Positions 54,456 to 63,050 of a stretch of DNA of 64,000 bases are shown in pieces. Every line of letters starts with the position of its first letter. Within the stretch, counting starts at the first letter, position 1. The notes beneath the pieces were generated by a model, which saw nothing but the letters and a program-made list of their open reading frames with translations, did no database searches and was not told the origin of the DNA. Source of the DNA: Paulinella micropora (lineage: Eukaryota; Cercozoa; Imbricatea; Euglyphida; Paulinellidae); the NCBI GenBank assembly GCA_019918135.1, contig WBZZ01006702.1, positions 12,501 to 76,500 of the forward strand, read 5' to 3'. Made by a program: the position numbers and the translations under genes.

Positions 54456-55776
54456 TTAAAAAAGCTCGGACCCCAAGTCTAGGAGCCGGTAGCGGATTAC
54501 ATGTGTAGGAATTGCTTGGTGGTCCTGGGTGGACACGTAGGTGCCTGGGCTTTCCGCTGCATCTACATAGGTCTGATAGGTCCGACTACGACTGCCGGGC
54601 AAAAACACGGCGCCCCGATGGTTGCTGGGCCTAACCACGCACTGCCCCACGAGCAGGCGGCAGGCGAGCATGGTGTGGCAGCCATTGTGGCCGGGGGAAG
54701 TATAGCTATGTGCCCTGCACGCCCGGGGCGAGAAATAAACGCCCCAGCCCAGCTTCTGGCGGGCGCAGAACCTCGTGACCAGCCCGTTGGTAACAATAGA
54801 CTCGACGCACGTGTCGCGCGTCCCGTGAAAAACTACTATTTCCCGGACCGGCTCTTGCTCTTCCATCAGCGTCTTGGTGGCGTTAAACAGCGCTTCCAGG
54901 CTGGGGTGCTCCAGCCTCTGAATCGACACTATCGCGGAGCCAGGAGTCATGGTGCTTTCAAACATGGCGCGGATCTGCTGCTCCTTTTCTTCCTCTTCTT
55001 GGCCTGCCGGAGCAGCCTGTCGCAAATAGGGAGAGCCTGTCGCTGTGGGGGCTACATGCTCTAGCACGAGACGCGTCGCCTTGAGCCGCTTCTCCGTCGC
55101 TAGCCTGCACACCTCCATCTGGGGGAAGTTGATTTCATATCTCTCGCGTATCGTGCCGTGCTCGAACTGCATCCGTGGATAACGTTCAGGCTCCCAGAGG
55201 TACTGCGCGAAGGCCTTCTCAATTGCTTGATTGATCTTGTCGGGCAAAAACCTCAGGCTTGGGTTTTCCAGGCGCAGGCACCAATGAGCAGCCAGCTTTC
55301 TGCCCGCCACCGCAGCGGCAAGCACCCTTTCGCGCCTGGCCTGCATTTCCTGACCAAAGTAGACGGAGTGCTTGAACCAAAAATCCACGATCTGCGCCAG
55401 GCTGTCGAGCTTGCCTTGCAGCTTAAGCTTCAACAGCCTCCCGTTGGGGGGCTTCCACCACGACACAAACTTGTTGATAATTAAGAGCCCCGCTTTCTTG
55501 TCGTTGTCGTCTTGCGCGTCGGGGTTCGGTGTAAAGTAAAAGTTTAGCATAGGGCCCACGCTCTGCAGGCAAAGCACTACCGTCAGCTCGGGTATCCAGC
55601 GCCTGTACGAGTCGTGACCACTGGCACAGGAAAGTCTGACAGAAACGGGCCAGCCCTGCTCGTGCTCTGCCCTGACTACTTTTGTACAGGCAGAAACCTT
55701 GCTGTCAATCTTATTAAGCTCTGCATCCAGGTAACGCGTAAACGAGCCAGTGGGCCACAGCGGGCCTTTACTACTG

Positions 55777-55817
<41 letters not shown>

Positions 55818-55916
55818 GGTTGCCTCAAAAGCTCTCTTAGTTCCCGAAAGCATCGGCTGCACACAATGATGCTCGCCGCCGACGTCGTCGTTGGCAGGGG
55901 GTGTGTGTTGCATCAC
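54456..55916 (-). CDS. WWE domain / PARP-like ADP-ribosyltransferase
   Basis: 486 residues from ATG 55916. An N-terminal Ser homopolymer (CTA repeats, about residues 34-50) is followed by an unassigned helical region, a WWE-like domain (about 240-290; REYEINFPQMEVC-like core) and a C-terminal PARP catalytic fold. H364 (VVFHGTRD) and Y394 (GWGVYFSPRA) match the first two residues of the H-Y-E triad. The third position appears to be Thr in TYVSTQDHQAIP, so mono-ADP-ribosylation or loss of activity is likelier than polymer synthesis. WWE domains commonly bind ADP-ribose and link to ubiquitin ligases. It is convergent with the LRR gene, and the pair is duplicated in decayed form at 20.2-22.4 kb. 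Confidence 0.8.
55769..55817. repeat. (CTA)n trinucleotide repeat encoding poly-Ser
   Basis: It lies inside the PARP gene and encodes a Ser run on the minus strand. It is absent from the pseudogene copy. Confidence 0.85.
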
Positions 55917-55989
55917 TATAAGGTGCTACTAGTTTTAATCAAAGTGACAAGGGGGGGGGGGGGAGGGGAGGGAGAGGCGTAGAGCAGGG

Positions 55990-56026
55990 GGGAACGGGGG
56001 GGGGGGGGGGGGTGCCCCCTCCCCTA
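55990..56026. repeat. G-run/C-run palindrome between PARP and kinase-like genes
   Basis: A G run, TGCC, then a C-rich run, in the 153-nt gap between the PARP start and the end of the kinase-like gene. Confidence 0.7.
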
Positions 56027-56069
56027 GGCTCGGCGCAGAACTTTGTCACCGCCCTTGCCTAACTAGTTG

Positions 56070-59000
56070 TTATTTCCGTCGAAAGACAAACAAGCCCAAG
56101 CACTCGTGGCCGCCGGACAGGCTTACGGGTGCCGCGCAGACGAGCGTAAAGACGGACGACAATACGTTGTACGTCCCGTGCGCACGCAGTTCTCTATTGC
56201 GCTCGACCAAGAAAGCGTACTTGCAGCGTTTGCCTCGCTGCCACAAGAGGGCCAGGGTCTGCTTGCGTGTCGGGTTTAGCCCAGCCAGCAGCGCGTAGAC
56301 GCAGTAGCTGCCGCCCCCCCCCGTTGGAGGGTTAGCACGTGCCTCCCGGGGACAGAACCCCGCGAGCCTTGCCGCGCTGCGAACGTACTTTCTGGCCTGG
56401 GCGGACTCAGACCCCTCGGCGGTGACAAAAATCAGTTTCTTTTTCTCTTGCTGCAAGTAGTAATCCAAAATGGCAAAGAAGTAAGGCTGAGGGGCGCCGG
56501 GGGGTGCCGCGGAGCCCAAAGCGCGGTGGTACCAGTGTAGGAGGGCCTCGCTCTGCACCAGCGAGCTGGCGTCGTGCCGCGGCAGGGCTAGCAGGGGCAC
56601 ACTATCTCCCTCTTCGCGCACGGCCAAGGCGCGAGGAGGGGGAGGGGGTGGAGCCGGGACCAAGCCCAGGGCCGGAAGCTCGTACGGCGCCCGCGCAGCC
56701 TCCCCCGCAGGGGCCGTTGGCTCCAAGGGGCGCTGTTGTATGTAAGCGACACTGTTGTCTGCTCTGCGCGGGCCCCGCGGGCTGCGGAGCACGACTTCGG
56801 TTAGTAAAAGGCACGCCCAGCAAACAAAGAGTATGACCAGCTGTTCCGTCAGGGGCGAGCTACTCACCGTACCCTTGCGCAGGCGCAGGGGTAGCAGGTC
56901 TACTATTTTGTACGCTGTAGACGGCGAGGGCAAGCGTTCAAAAAAGAGGCCGCGCAATGAGGGCGGCACGTGCCTAAACTTGATGTTTTGAATGTAGAGG
57001 TAGAAGAAGGGACACCGTAGGGGGCTTTCGTAGCGGCCCTCGGTGGAGAATCCGTTCTTGTCCACCTCGGATGGCTTAAACTCGACGTGTAACACGTACT
57101 GCCACCAACGGCCTAACTGCCTCACTGGCTCGGGGAGCTGGGCCACATCCTTGCTCAGGTCATCCCAGGCTAGCGCCCCTGCCTCCTCGCCGCACAGCCT
57201 GAGCTCCCGGTAAGCAGCAAGCCCCCAGCTGTGGCTGGGCCGCAGCCCCCAGCCGCCCGCCAGCCTTTCGGAGCCCAGGGCATAAAAGCAGAGGAACAGA
57301 GTTAACGCGTTGGAGAGCCGCAGGATCGAAGAAGGGTAGGTCGAGGCGGTGGCCAGGTTGCAAGTCTGCTGCTCGTCAAAGTCAATGGCCCAGAAGCGCC
57401 GGCGCTTCCGGTCGAAGGTGAAGTTGCCGGGCTTGAGGTCGAAGGTGCAGAGCTGGCGCAGAGAGTGAAAGAAACGGCTTAAAAAGTCGCATAGTTCGGC
57501 CTCACGCCACTCGCGCGCACCGTCTTGGAGCCTAGGGGCCTGGTTGAGGTAGTACATCAGGGAACCGCCCACATAGTCGCTCAGGATCACATAAAAATCG
57601 CCCGGACTCCCGCCGTCGCGCCAGGGGTGTGTAAGGTCGCGCTTCCCGGACGAGTCATCGTAGCAATACAAGATAGCCCTTACCGGAGGCGCGACCCCCC
57701 CGGCGGCGTACAGATAGCGTTGGTACAGGACTTGTGCCACCGCCTCTTGCTGTCTGGTCTGGCCGCGCAACCTTTCTTTAGCCCGAGCATCATCGTCGTC
57801 TTCATCGCTGTCACAGTAGTCGTCGTGGTCCTTGCCGAGGGGCAGCTTCTTGGCAACCAAATCGAGGCCCAGGCTCGTCCGGGCGCGCGCGGCAGCGGGG
57901 CTGGTACTATCAGGGTTCGCAAAATTAAATCGCCGGACATCTTTAATGAGGGACTTGCCGTTCTCCTTGGCATAAGTATACCATTCCTTGTTTTGCACTA
58001 GGCAGACGGGGGCGCCCTCTGGCCACAGAAAGACGCCTGCCTCCGGGGGCTCAGTGCCTCGCCTCCAAAAAAGACCTGCCGAACTGTTGGCGCTTGAGAG
58101 GACCCCGCGCTTGGCCTCGTCGTAGCAACCCACGCGCAGGTCGGCGGCGGGGCCCAGGGGGGTCCACTCAGCTTGCCCGGTGACCCGCAGCCCCGGGAGG
58201 AGCTGCTCACTGAGTTGGAGAGGGCCTGCCAGCCCCGGGGCGCTCATGACGTCCGGTGGAACGGTCTGGCAAGCACTATCGTGGTCGTGACCGTCGGGCT
58301 GGCTCTGTAGTGGTACCGGAATTCTTACCTCCAAGCTTGCTAGGGCCTCGCGCAGACAGTTGTCAAAGCACTTGCGCAGGGGGGTCGTCACGGGCTCCAG
58401 CTTCTCCCACCAGCTCCGGGCCAACTGGCGCACCGGGTCCTGGGCCCAAATACAAAGCTGGCGCGCTAGCGCGGGGCCGCCTGCGTGTTGGTAGGCCGTG
58501 TCTTGCTGAGCTAGCAGGTCGAACAGGACTAGCAGGTTAAAGACGCGCGCGCCTCGCTCGGTCACCATGTCTTCGCCGCGCGTGCCTCGGGTAGCTACTA
58601 GTAGCTCTTTGGCGTGCGCTACCCCCGCGTGCGACAGCAGGTATCGTTGCTGTTGCTCGTGCCAGCACAGCGACTCGTGGTTCATTCTCAGCAACAGCAG
58701 GTGCCCCGTGCCCAAAGCCAGTGAATGAATAAAGGAGTCTAACTCGGGCTGCCGCGGCGTTTGCGTTGTGCGGGCCAACGGCGCCCCCGCCCAGTCTGTC
58801 CACAGCCAAAAGGTCTCTGGCCTTTCCAGCAGAACACCCCGCACGGCGCTTGTGCAGCCCGTGACCAGGTGCAAATACTGGTACAGCGCAGCCTCCAACA
58901 CAACCAGGCTAGCGCGCTCCTCTAAGTTTCCAATCCCGCCGGAGCCGGGAGTCAGTCGGACAAACGCAAACTTGGCGTCTTGGATTGTCAGTGTATACTG

Positions 59001-59330
59001 TGCATACTGCCCCGCCGCGTCTGAGCCTAGGTTAGAGGCACAGAACTGCTTCCAAGACTCGGCGCTTACGGAATGGATCGCAACGACGGGGACGGGTGTC
59101 GCTGCCAACGCAGGCTGGGCCTGCGAACCCTCGACCACTCTTCCAGCGCTAACCACACAGCAGTGATCCTTCCATTCGACGTACCATCGGCGCTCGTGCA
59201 GGCGATTCCATGCTTGTTCATGTCTGACGGGCTGCGTGGGGATCCCGCAGCTTTTGCACAGCAAGCCGGCGTCTTGTAACACGTATTTTAAAGCAGCAAA
59301 CCCGCGCGCCGCTCTCTCATGCTGTGGCAT
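56070..59330 (-). CDS. Large kinase-like protein with one membrane segment
   Basis: 1086 residues from ATG 59330. The kinase-like signature is at about 590-660: a hinge-like YVILSDYVGGSLMYYL, the catalytic loop FDLKPGNF (D631, N636) and a DFG-position IDFDEQQ at about 649-655. The usual HRD is FD, and DFG is DFD. A glycine-rich loop and VAIK lysine are not obvious, so activity is uncertain. The first ~500 residues have an N-terminal CKSC pair and no known domain. An acidic stretch (DSDEDDDD) precedes the kinase-like part. A single hydrophobic segment (LVILFVCWACLLLTEVVL, about 828-845) is followed by a Pro-rich linker and a C-terminal ~190-residue region. The single open frame of this length is certainly coding. 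Confidence 0.75.
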   Translation of the reverse strand: MPQHERAARGFAALKYVLQDAGLLCKSCGIPTQPVRHEQAWNRLHERRWYVEWKDHCCVVSAGRVVEGSQAQPALAATPVPVVAIHSVSAESWKQFCASNLGSDAAGQYAQYTLTIQDAKFAFVRLTPGSGGIGNLEERASLVVLEAALYQYLHLVTGCTSAVRGVLLERPETFWLWTDWAGAPLARTTQTPRQPELDSFIHSLALGTGHLLLLRMNHESLCWHEQQQRYLLSHAGVAHAKELLVATRGTRGEDMVTERGARVFNLLVLFDLLAQQDTAYQHAGGPALARQLCIWAQDPVRQLARSWWEKLEPVTTPLRKCFDNCLREALASLEVRIPVPLQSQPDGHDHDSACQTVPPDVMSAPGLAGPLQLSEQLLPGLRVTGQAEWTPLGPAADLRVGCYDEAKRGVLSSANSSAGLFWRRGTEPPEAGVFLWPEGAPVCLVQNKEWYTYAKENGKSLIKDVRRFNFANPDSTSPAAARARTSLGLDLVAKKLPLGKDHDDYCDSDEDDDDARAKERLRGQTRQQEAVAQVLYQRYLYAAGGVAPPVRAILYCYDDSSGKRDLTHPWRDGGSPGDFYVILSDYVGGSLMYYLNQAPRLQDGAREWREAELCDFLSRFFHSLRQLCTFDLKPGNFTFDRKRRRFWAIDFDEQQTCNLATASTYPSSILRLSNALTLFLCFYALGSERLAGGWGLRPSHSWGLAAYRELRLCGEEAGALAWDDLSKDVAQLPEPVRQLGRWWQYVLHVEFKPSEVDKNGFSTEGRYESPLRCPFFYLYIQNIKFRHVPPSLRGLFFERLPSPSTAYKIVDLLPLRLRKGTVSSSPLTEQLVILFVCWACLLLTEVVLRSPRGPRRADNSVAYIQQRPLEPTAPAGEAARAPYELPALGLVPAPPPPPPRALAVREEGDSVPLLALPRHDASSLVQSEALLHWYHRALGSAAPPGAPQPYFFAILDYYLQQEKKKLIFVTAEGSESAQARKYVRSAARLAGFCPREARANPPTGGGGSYCVYALLAGLNPTRKQTLALLWQRGKRCKYAFLVERNRELRAHGTYNVLSSVFTLVCAAPVSLSGGHECLGLFVFRRK

Positions 59331-59689
59331 ACAACAAACGACCAGAAAAAAAAGGAGCAGTGCTCACTAGCCCGGGCGTGTGTTACAACTCTGTTCAGAC
59401 GTTCCGAATGATATCTTCTTTTGTTTTCCTGTGACAAGCTAGAGGACGCCCCTCCCTCCCTTTTTTTTCGTTCCTCCTCCCTCTCCCTGTCCCCTCCCCC
59501 CCCTCGCCTCCCCTTGTGCTTCTGCAAGGGAGGCGAGGGAAGAAGGAAAGGCAGGCCCCGCCTTTCTCGAGGCAAGGTTTCCCGCGAATGCTACTATAGT
59601 ATATAAGCTCTCTTCCGTTTTTTTTCACTGGCTGGCTAGTTTGCATTAACGAACTACAGCTTTGCCTAAGAACCCCCCCAGAAAAAAGA
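59331..59689. other. Divergent intergenic region
   Basis: It separates the divergent kinase-like (minus) and GH88/105-like (plus) genes. It contains a pyrimidine tract at 59445-59520 and the TATA box of the plus gene; no other gene is seen. Confidence 0.6.
59600..59607 (+). promoter_or_regulatory. TATA box of the GH88/105-like gene
   Basis: TATATAAG lies 83 nt upstream of ATG 59690. Confidence 0.5.
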
Positions 59690-61090
59690 ATGTGGTGTGC
59701 TTGGCTCGCCGTCCCCAACTTGCTGAGTGACAACGACGGCAGCGCTTTGGTCCGGCTGGGGGGTTTGTTGCAACAGCGCTTAAAAGAGCCGCTGTTGGTG
59801 CCGGGCTGGACGGGGTTTTTTGGCTGGAATTACGAATCGGCCGTAGCGCTAGAGGCCCTGCGCAACCCCCCGTGGAACGCAGCCGCCGAGGTAGAGCAGC
59901 TCCTGGCTGATAGGGCCCTTCAGTTCTGGCAGCCCGGGTGGTTGGTTGCGCATCAAATCCCTGTGGAGTTCTGGCTGACACCCGGGGATAGGGTAGGCCT
60001 TTTTGGCAGCCTCCTCCGCGACGTGCCAGGGGCAGAAGATGTTTATTGCTATGCGGTCCGTGGAGTGCGTAGCTGGCGGCGGCATCCCGGCTGGACTGGG
60101 CTAGTAGTGCGAAAATTCGGGCACAGCCGAGGGGTTAACTGTCACAAGTGGCTGTGGCTGGACGACGTGTACATGGCCGGCGCAGCACTGCAAGCCGACT
60201 ACCCAAACGAGACGTGGACTATGCTGGTGCAAGCCAGGGAGGCCTTTTTAAACCGCAATGATGGGCTGTGGTGGCACGGGCGCTGTGCGACCTCTGTGGC
60301 CCACAACGGCGTCAAATGGAGCAGGGCCAACGCCTGGGCGCTGCTGGCGCTGGCGCGCTACGTAGTGCGCACCAATGACGACCAAGCTAGTGAATGGCTG
60401 AGCCGCGACTTGTTGGCTCTGTCTGTGCACCAACGCCAGCACGGCGCTTTTGGCAACATCGTCAATAACAAGACCAGCCCTGACGAGACCAGCCTAACCA
60501 GTGTCTACGTGTACGCAGTGGCGGTGCTAGAACGTAGCAGGTTGCAGCCCGCCTCTTTGGCTGAGCTGCGTAACCGGACACTGACCGCGCTGGGTTGGTT
60601 GAACACACGGCGTACGCGCGGTCTCAGGTTAAGCGATAGTTGCCCCGCTACTGACTTGAGCTCACCAGCACGTTACAACGGGCGCGTGTCCGGCTCTCGA
60701 CTGAATGCGGGGCCCGCAGTTGCACTGGCCGCCTGGGCGCGTGTAGGCGAGGTGCTGCCGCACGATTCAAACGCCACACACTACGTGCCCGCGTCCTGGT
60801 CGTCAGCCCCCGCAGACCGCTGCGGGCCGCGGCCGAAACTGGTGGGTTTCTACATAGTAGTCGTAGCTATTCTCGCCGCAAGCTGCTGCTGCTTATACGC
60901 AATTATAGCTCGGACGTGCAGACAGAGGTGCAATAAGAGGAGGAACAATAAAGGGAACATTCAAAGCAGCGCCCCCGAGGAAAGGAGGAGAGGGAGGGGG
61001 GGGGGCGCACTTTCGCTCCCTCTCTATCCTCACATTCTTTTCCACGCTTGCTTAAAGGGGCAAAACAAAAATAAAATAATAAATGAGTAA
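59690..61090 (+). CDS. Membrane-anchored GH88/GH105-like unsaturated glycuronyl hydrolase
   Basis: 466 residues. Family features of the alpha6/alpha6 barrel are visible: WLWLDDVYMAGAAL (Asp158/159, position of a catalytic Asp), GLWWHG...KWSRANAWALLAL (W210) and SPDETSLTSVYVYAVAV (E266). Members hydrate the vinyl ether of unsaturated uronic acids released by polysaccharide lyases. A hydrophobic segment at about 384-407 (FYIVVVAILAASCCCLYAII) and a basic tail suggest a type I membrane protein with the enzyme outside. The N-terminus MWCAWLAVPNLL is a poor signal peptide, and a C run just upstream (59673-59679) could hide more N-terminal sequence. The last 40 residues cross a G-run palindrome and may be misframed. 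Confidence 0.7.
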   Translation: MWCAWLAVPNLLSDNDGSALVRLGGLLQQRLKEPLLVPGWTGFFGWNYESAVALEALRNPPWNAAAEVEQLLADRALQFWQPGWLVAHQIPVEFWLTPGDRVGLFGSLLRDVPGAEDVYCYAVRGVRSWRRHPGWTGLVVRKFGHSRGVNCHKWLWLDDVYMAGAALQADYPNETWTMLVQAREAFLNRNDGLWWHGRCATSVAHNGVKWSRANAWALLALARYVVRTNDDQASEWLSRDLLALSVHQRQHGAFGNIVNNKTSPDETSLTSVYVYAVAVLERSRLQPASLAELRNRTLTALGWLNTRRTRGLRLSDSCPATDLSSPARYNGRVSGSRLNAGPAVALAAWARVGEVLPHDSNATHYVPASWSSAPADRCGPRPKLVGFYIVVVAILAASCCCLYAIIARTCRQRCNKRRNNKGNIQSSAPEERRRGRGGGALSLPLYPHILFHACLKGQNKNKIINE

Positions 61091-61553
61091 CGATATTGGT
61101 AGCAATGTCGGATGTCACTCCCAGATAACAACCTCACCTGCTGCTACCGCGGGGCCTGGCAGCCCCTTGGAATACTCCTACGATGGCTCCGCGGGGGGCT
61201 TTTTGTTTACCTTACAAGCGAGCCAGATGCGACTCACAAGTCTCCTTGCTATTTTACAAGCAGCGGGCATGGAAACAATCTCGGTGGAGTCGGCCGCTCA
61301 GCCCCTCGGCCTGTCGCAAGCGAGCATAGATCTCTTGCCCCAACTTGAGGTTACCACTGCCTTCCTTAAGGCCCCGGGGGCGCCCAAGGAATGCCCGATT
61401 TGCCTGCATGATCTCGTCGTGGGGGACAAGTTACGGGGCATTCCTTGTGCGCATTATCTGCATCAGCACTGCCTAGACCATTGGCTCAAAACCAACGGTT
61501 CCTGTCCTGTTTGTCGCGCCAGAGTCTTCGATGAAAATCCCAGCAAAATTTAA
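61083..61553 (+). CDS. RING-H2 finger protein 1
   Basis: 156 residues. The RING-H2 at about 104-144 is complete: C104-x2-C (CPICL), CAHYLHQHC and CPVC. The preceding ~70 residues (FTLQASQMRLTSLLAILQAAGM) are shared with the next gene and form a family-specific domain. RING-H2 proteins are E3 ubiquitin ligases that recruit E2 enzymes. The ATG overlaps the end of the GH88/105-like frame by 8 nt (ATGAGTAA). If that upstream frame is misread at the G run, the overlap may be artificial. Confidence 0.8.
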   Translation: MSNDIGSNVGCHSQITTSPAATAGPGSPLEYSYDGSAGGFLFTLQASQMRLTSLLAILQAAGMETISVESAAQPLGLSQASIDLLPQLEVTTAFLKAPGAPKECPICLHDLVVGDKLRGIPCAHYLHQHCLDHWLKTNGSCPVCRARVFDENPSKI

Positions 61554-61731
61554 ACCCAATCCACAAAGGTAAATATTTTTAATTTAATGCAAGAGATTTA
61601 GACAACGGGCCGATCGCAAGTACAAAAGTTAATGAGCAAGGAAAAATACTCTGAAAGAGAGAGAAGGGGCCGACGAAGAGGGTGGCAGATGTTTATTAAA
61701 AGCCCTGACAAAGAATACATACTAGGTGAAA

Positions 61732-61745
61732 GGGGGGGGCGCCCC
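61732..61745. repeat. G-run/GCGC/C-run palindrome
   Basis: A short hairpin (8 G, CG, 4 C) between the two RING genes. Confidence 0.6.
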
Positions 61746-61831
61746 ACCCCTGCCCCGCCCCCCTCCCTCTCTTGCGTAACCTTTCCTTGCTTACTTAATT
61801 TGTCCTAGCTCACAAAACAATATCAGCAGAA

Positions 61832-62422
61832 ATGAGCAGTAGCACTAGCAGCACTGTTCGAACGCGTTCCCGGACAAAACGTACGGCTTCGACAGACGCG
61901 AAAACACGCCACAAGCGTAGGCAAACCACTCCTCCCCCACCTCCAACGCCTTCACGGGGCCCGACTAGCAGTAGTCTAATTGAAGAGCCCCTCCTGGAAC
62001 CCCAGGGTTCCTCTGACAACGCCAGCGCGGAAGCAGCCCCCTCTCCTTCTAGCAACCAGCCGAACGCCGCCGAGATAACCTTTGCGACAGAGCTCGACAA
62101 TTTTATGTCACAATCCCACGATGGTTCCTCGCAAAGATTTATGTTTAGTGTGAACGTGAGTGAGTTAAGCCTCGCAAGTTTCTTTGCTGTTTTACAAGCG
62201 AGAGGTTTGCAAGAAATCTCAGAAGAGACACCCTCCTCAGACCCCCCGGGGGCGCCCAAGGAGTGTGCTATCTGCCTGCAGGAGCTCGTAGCGGGGGATA
62301 AACTACGAGGCATTCCTTGCGTGCACTATCTTCATCGAGACTGCCTTGATCGATGGCTCAGGAAAAACGGTTCCTGTCCTGTTTGTCGCGCCGTGGTATT
62401 CGACGAGGAAGGTGCTGCCTAG
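61832..62422 (+). CDS. RING-H2 finger protein 2
   Basis: 196 residues and paralogous to the previous gene, with a longer N-terminal Ser/Thr/Arg-rich extension holding an NLS-like KTRHKRRQ segment. Shared are the LSLASFFAVLQARGLQEIS helix pair and a RING-H2 at about 145-185 (CAICL, CVHYLHRDC, CPVC). It is probably an E3 ubiquitin ligase, with the basic N-terminus suggesting a nuclear location. The tandem arrangement points to local gene duplication. Confidence 0.8.
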   Translation: MSSSTSSTVRTRSRTKRTASTDAKTRHKRRQTTPPPPPTPSRGPTSSSLIEEPLLEPQGSSDNASAEAAPSPSSNQPNAAEITFATELDNFMSQSHDGSSQRFMFSVNVSELSLASFFAVLQARGLQEISEETPSSDPPGAPKECAICLQELVAGDKLRGIPCVHYLHRDCLDRWLRKNGSCPVCRAVVFDEEGAA

Positions 62423-62529
62423 CCCGCGTGCGCAGGCTTGGAAGGCCGACCGAAAGCAAAAGCATTGACACTATTTTTTGTTTTCTTTCTTTTAATGATA
62501 CTAAACAAAGGTTTGTGCCCCTCTGGGGC

Positions 62530-62952
62530 CTAACAAGAGTCGTCATCGTCTTGGCCATGCACAAGCACGGATGTCATTAAAGTTGATTCCGAGTCCTTCT
62601 GCCACTGTTTCAATTGAGTCTGGATCTCGTCCATGTCGTCGGTTCTGTGCAGGTGGCGCACCGACTCTTCGTAAGCTGCCAACGCTTGCTTCTCCACCTC
62701 TGCCAACTTCTTCTTGAGATGTTCCAAGGCACCAGGGTGATACCAATAGTTGCCTGTTAGTTTGACCTCTAGGCTCCCGTTGAGGTGGTCGCTGCTGACC
62801 TTGATTTCAACCTCGGTAGCAGTTTTGCGCTTTTTGCGCGCGTTGGTGTGCGCGGGCGTTTCTTTCCTGGCCACGTGGCCTCCGGTAGAGGTACGGGCTG
62901 TTTGCTTGGTTCGTGTTATGGTCGTCTCGGTTCCAACAAAAAAGTGAGGCAT
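62530..62952 (-). CDS. Protein with histone H3 tail-like segment and coiled-coil C-terminus
   Basis: 140 residues from ATG 62952 (MPHFFVG); the longer frame to 63084 crosses a G/C palindrome and is disfavoured. Residues 14-30 (RTKQTARTSTGG then HVARK) match residues 2-18 of the histone H3 tail at 13 of 17 positions. K4, R8, S10, T11, R17 and K18 are kept; K9 is Thr and K14 is His. A Lys/Arg patch (ARKKRKTA) follows. A YHPG motif recalls H3 YRPG, then come long charged helices (LEHLKKKLAEVEKQALAAYEE; IQTQLKQWQKD) and an acidic tail (DDDDS). No convincing histone fold is visible. It is either a tail mimic or a very eroded H3 relative. Confidence 0.7.
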   Translation of the reverse strand: MPHFFVGTETTITRTKQTARTSTGGHVARKETPAHTNARKKRKTATEVEIKVSSDHLNGSLEVKLTGNYWYHPGALEHLKKKLAEVEKQALAAYEESVRHLHRTDDMDEIQTQLKQWQKDSESTLMTSVLVHGQDDDDSC

Positions 62953-62985
62953 TCGGCGCTTTCGTGGCACCAAGGCGCACCACGA

Positions 62986-63050
62986 GGGGGGGGCGCCCCC
63001 CCCCCCCCCCTGTCCTCTCCCGCTCGAAAGGAGGGGGGCGCCCCCCCCCC
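62986..63050. repeat. Two adjacent G-run/GCGC/C-run palindromes
   Basis: Hairpins at about 62986-63010 and 63033-63050 between the divergently transcribed H3-tail-like gene and the following gene. They occupy the shared promoter region. Confidence 0.8.

Noticed and set aside
54501-55064. 187-codon plus-strand ORF
   Set aside because: It is a shadow of the PARP gene in GC-rich DNA.
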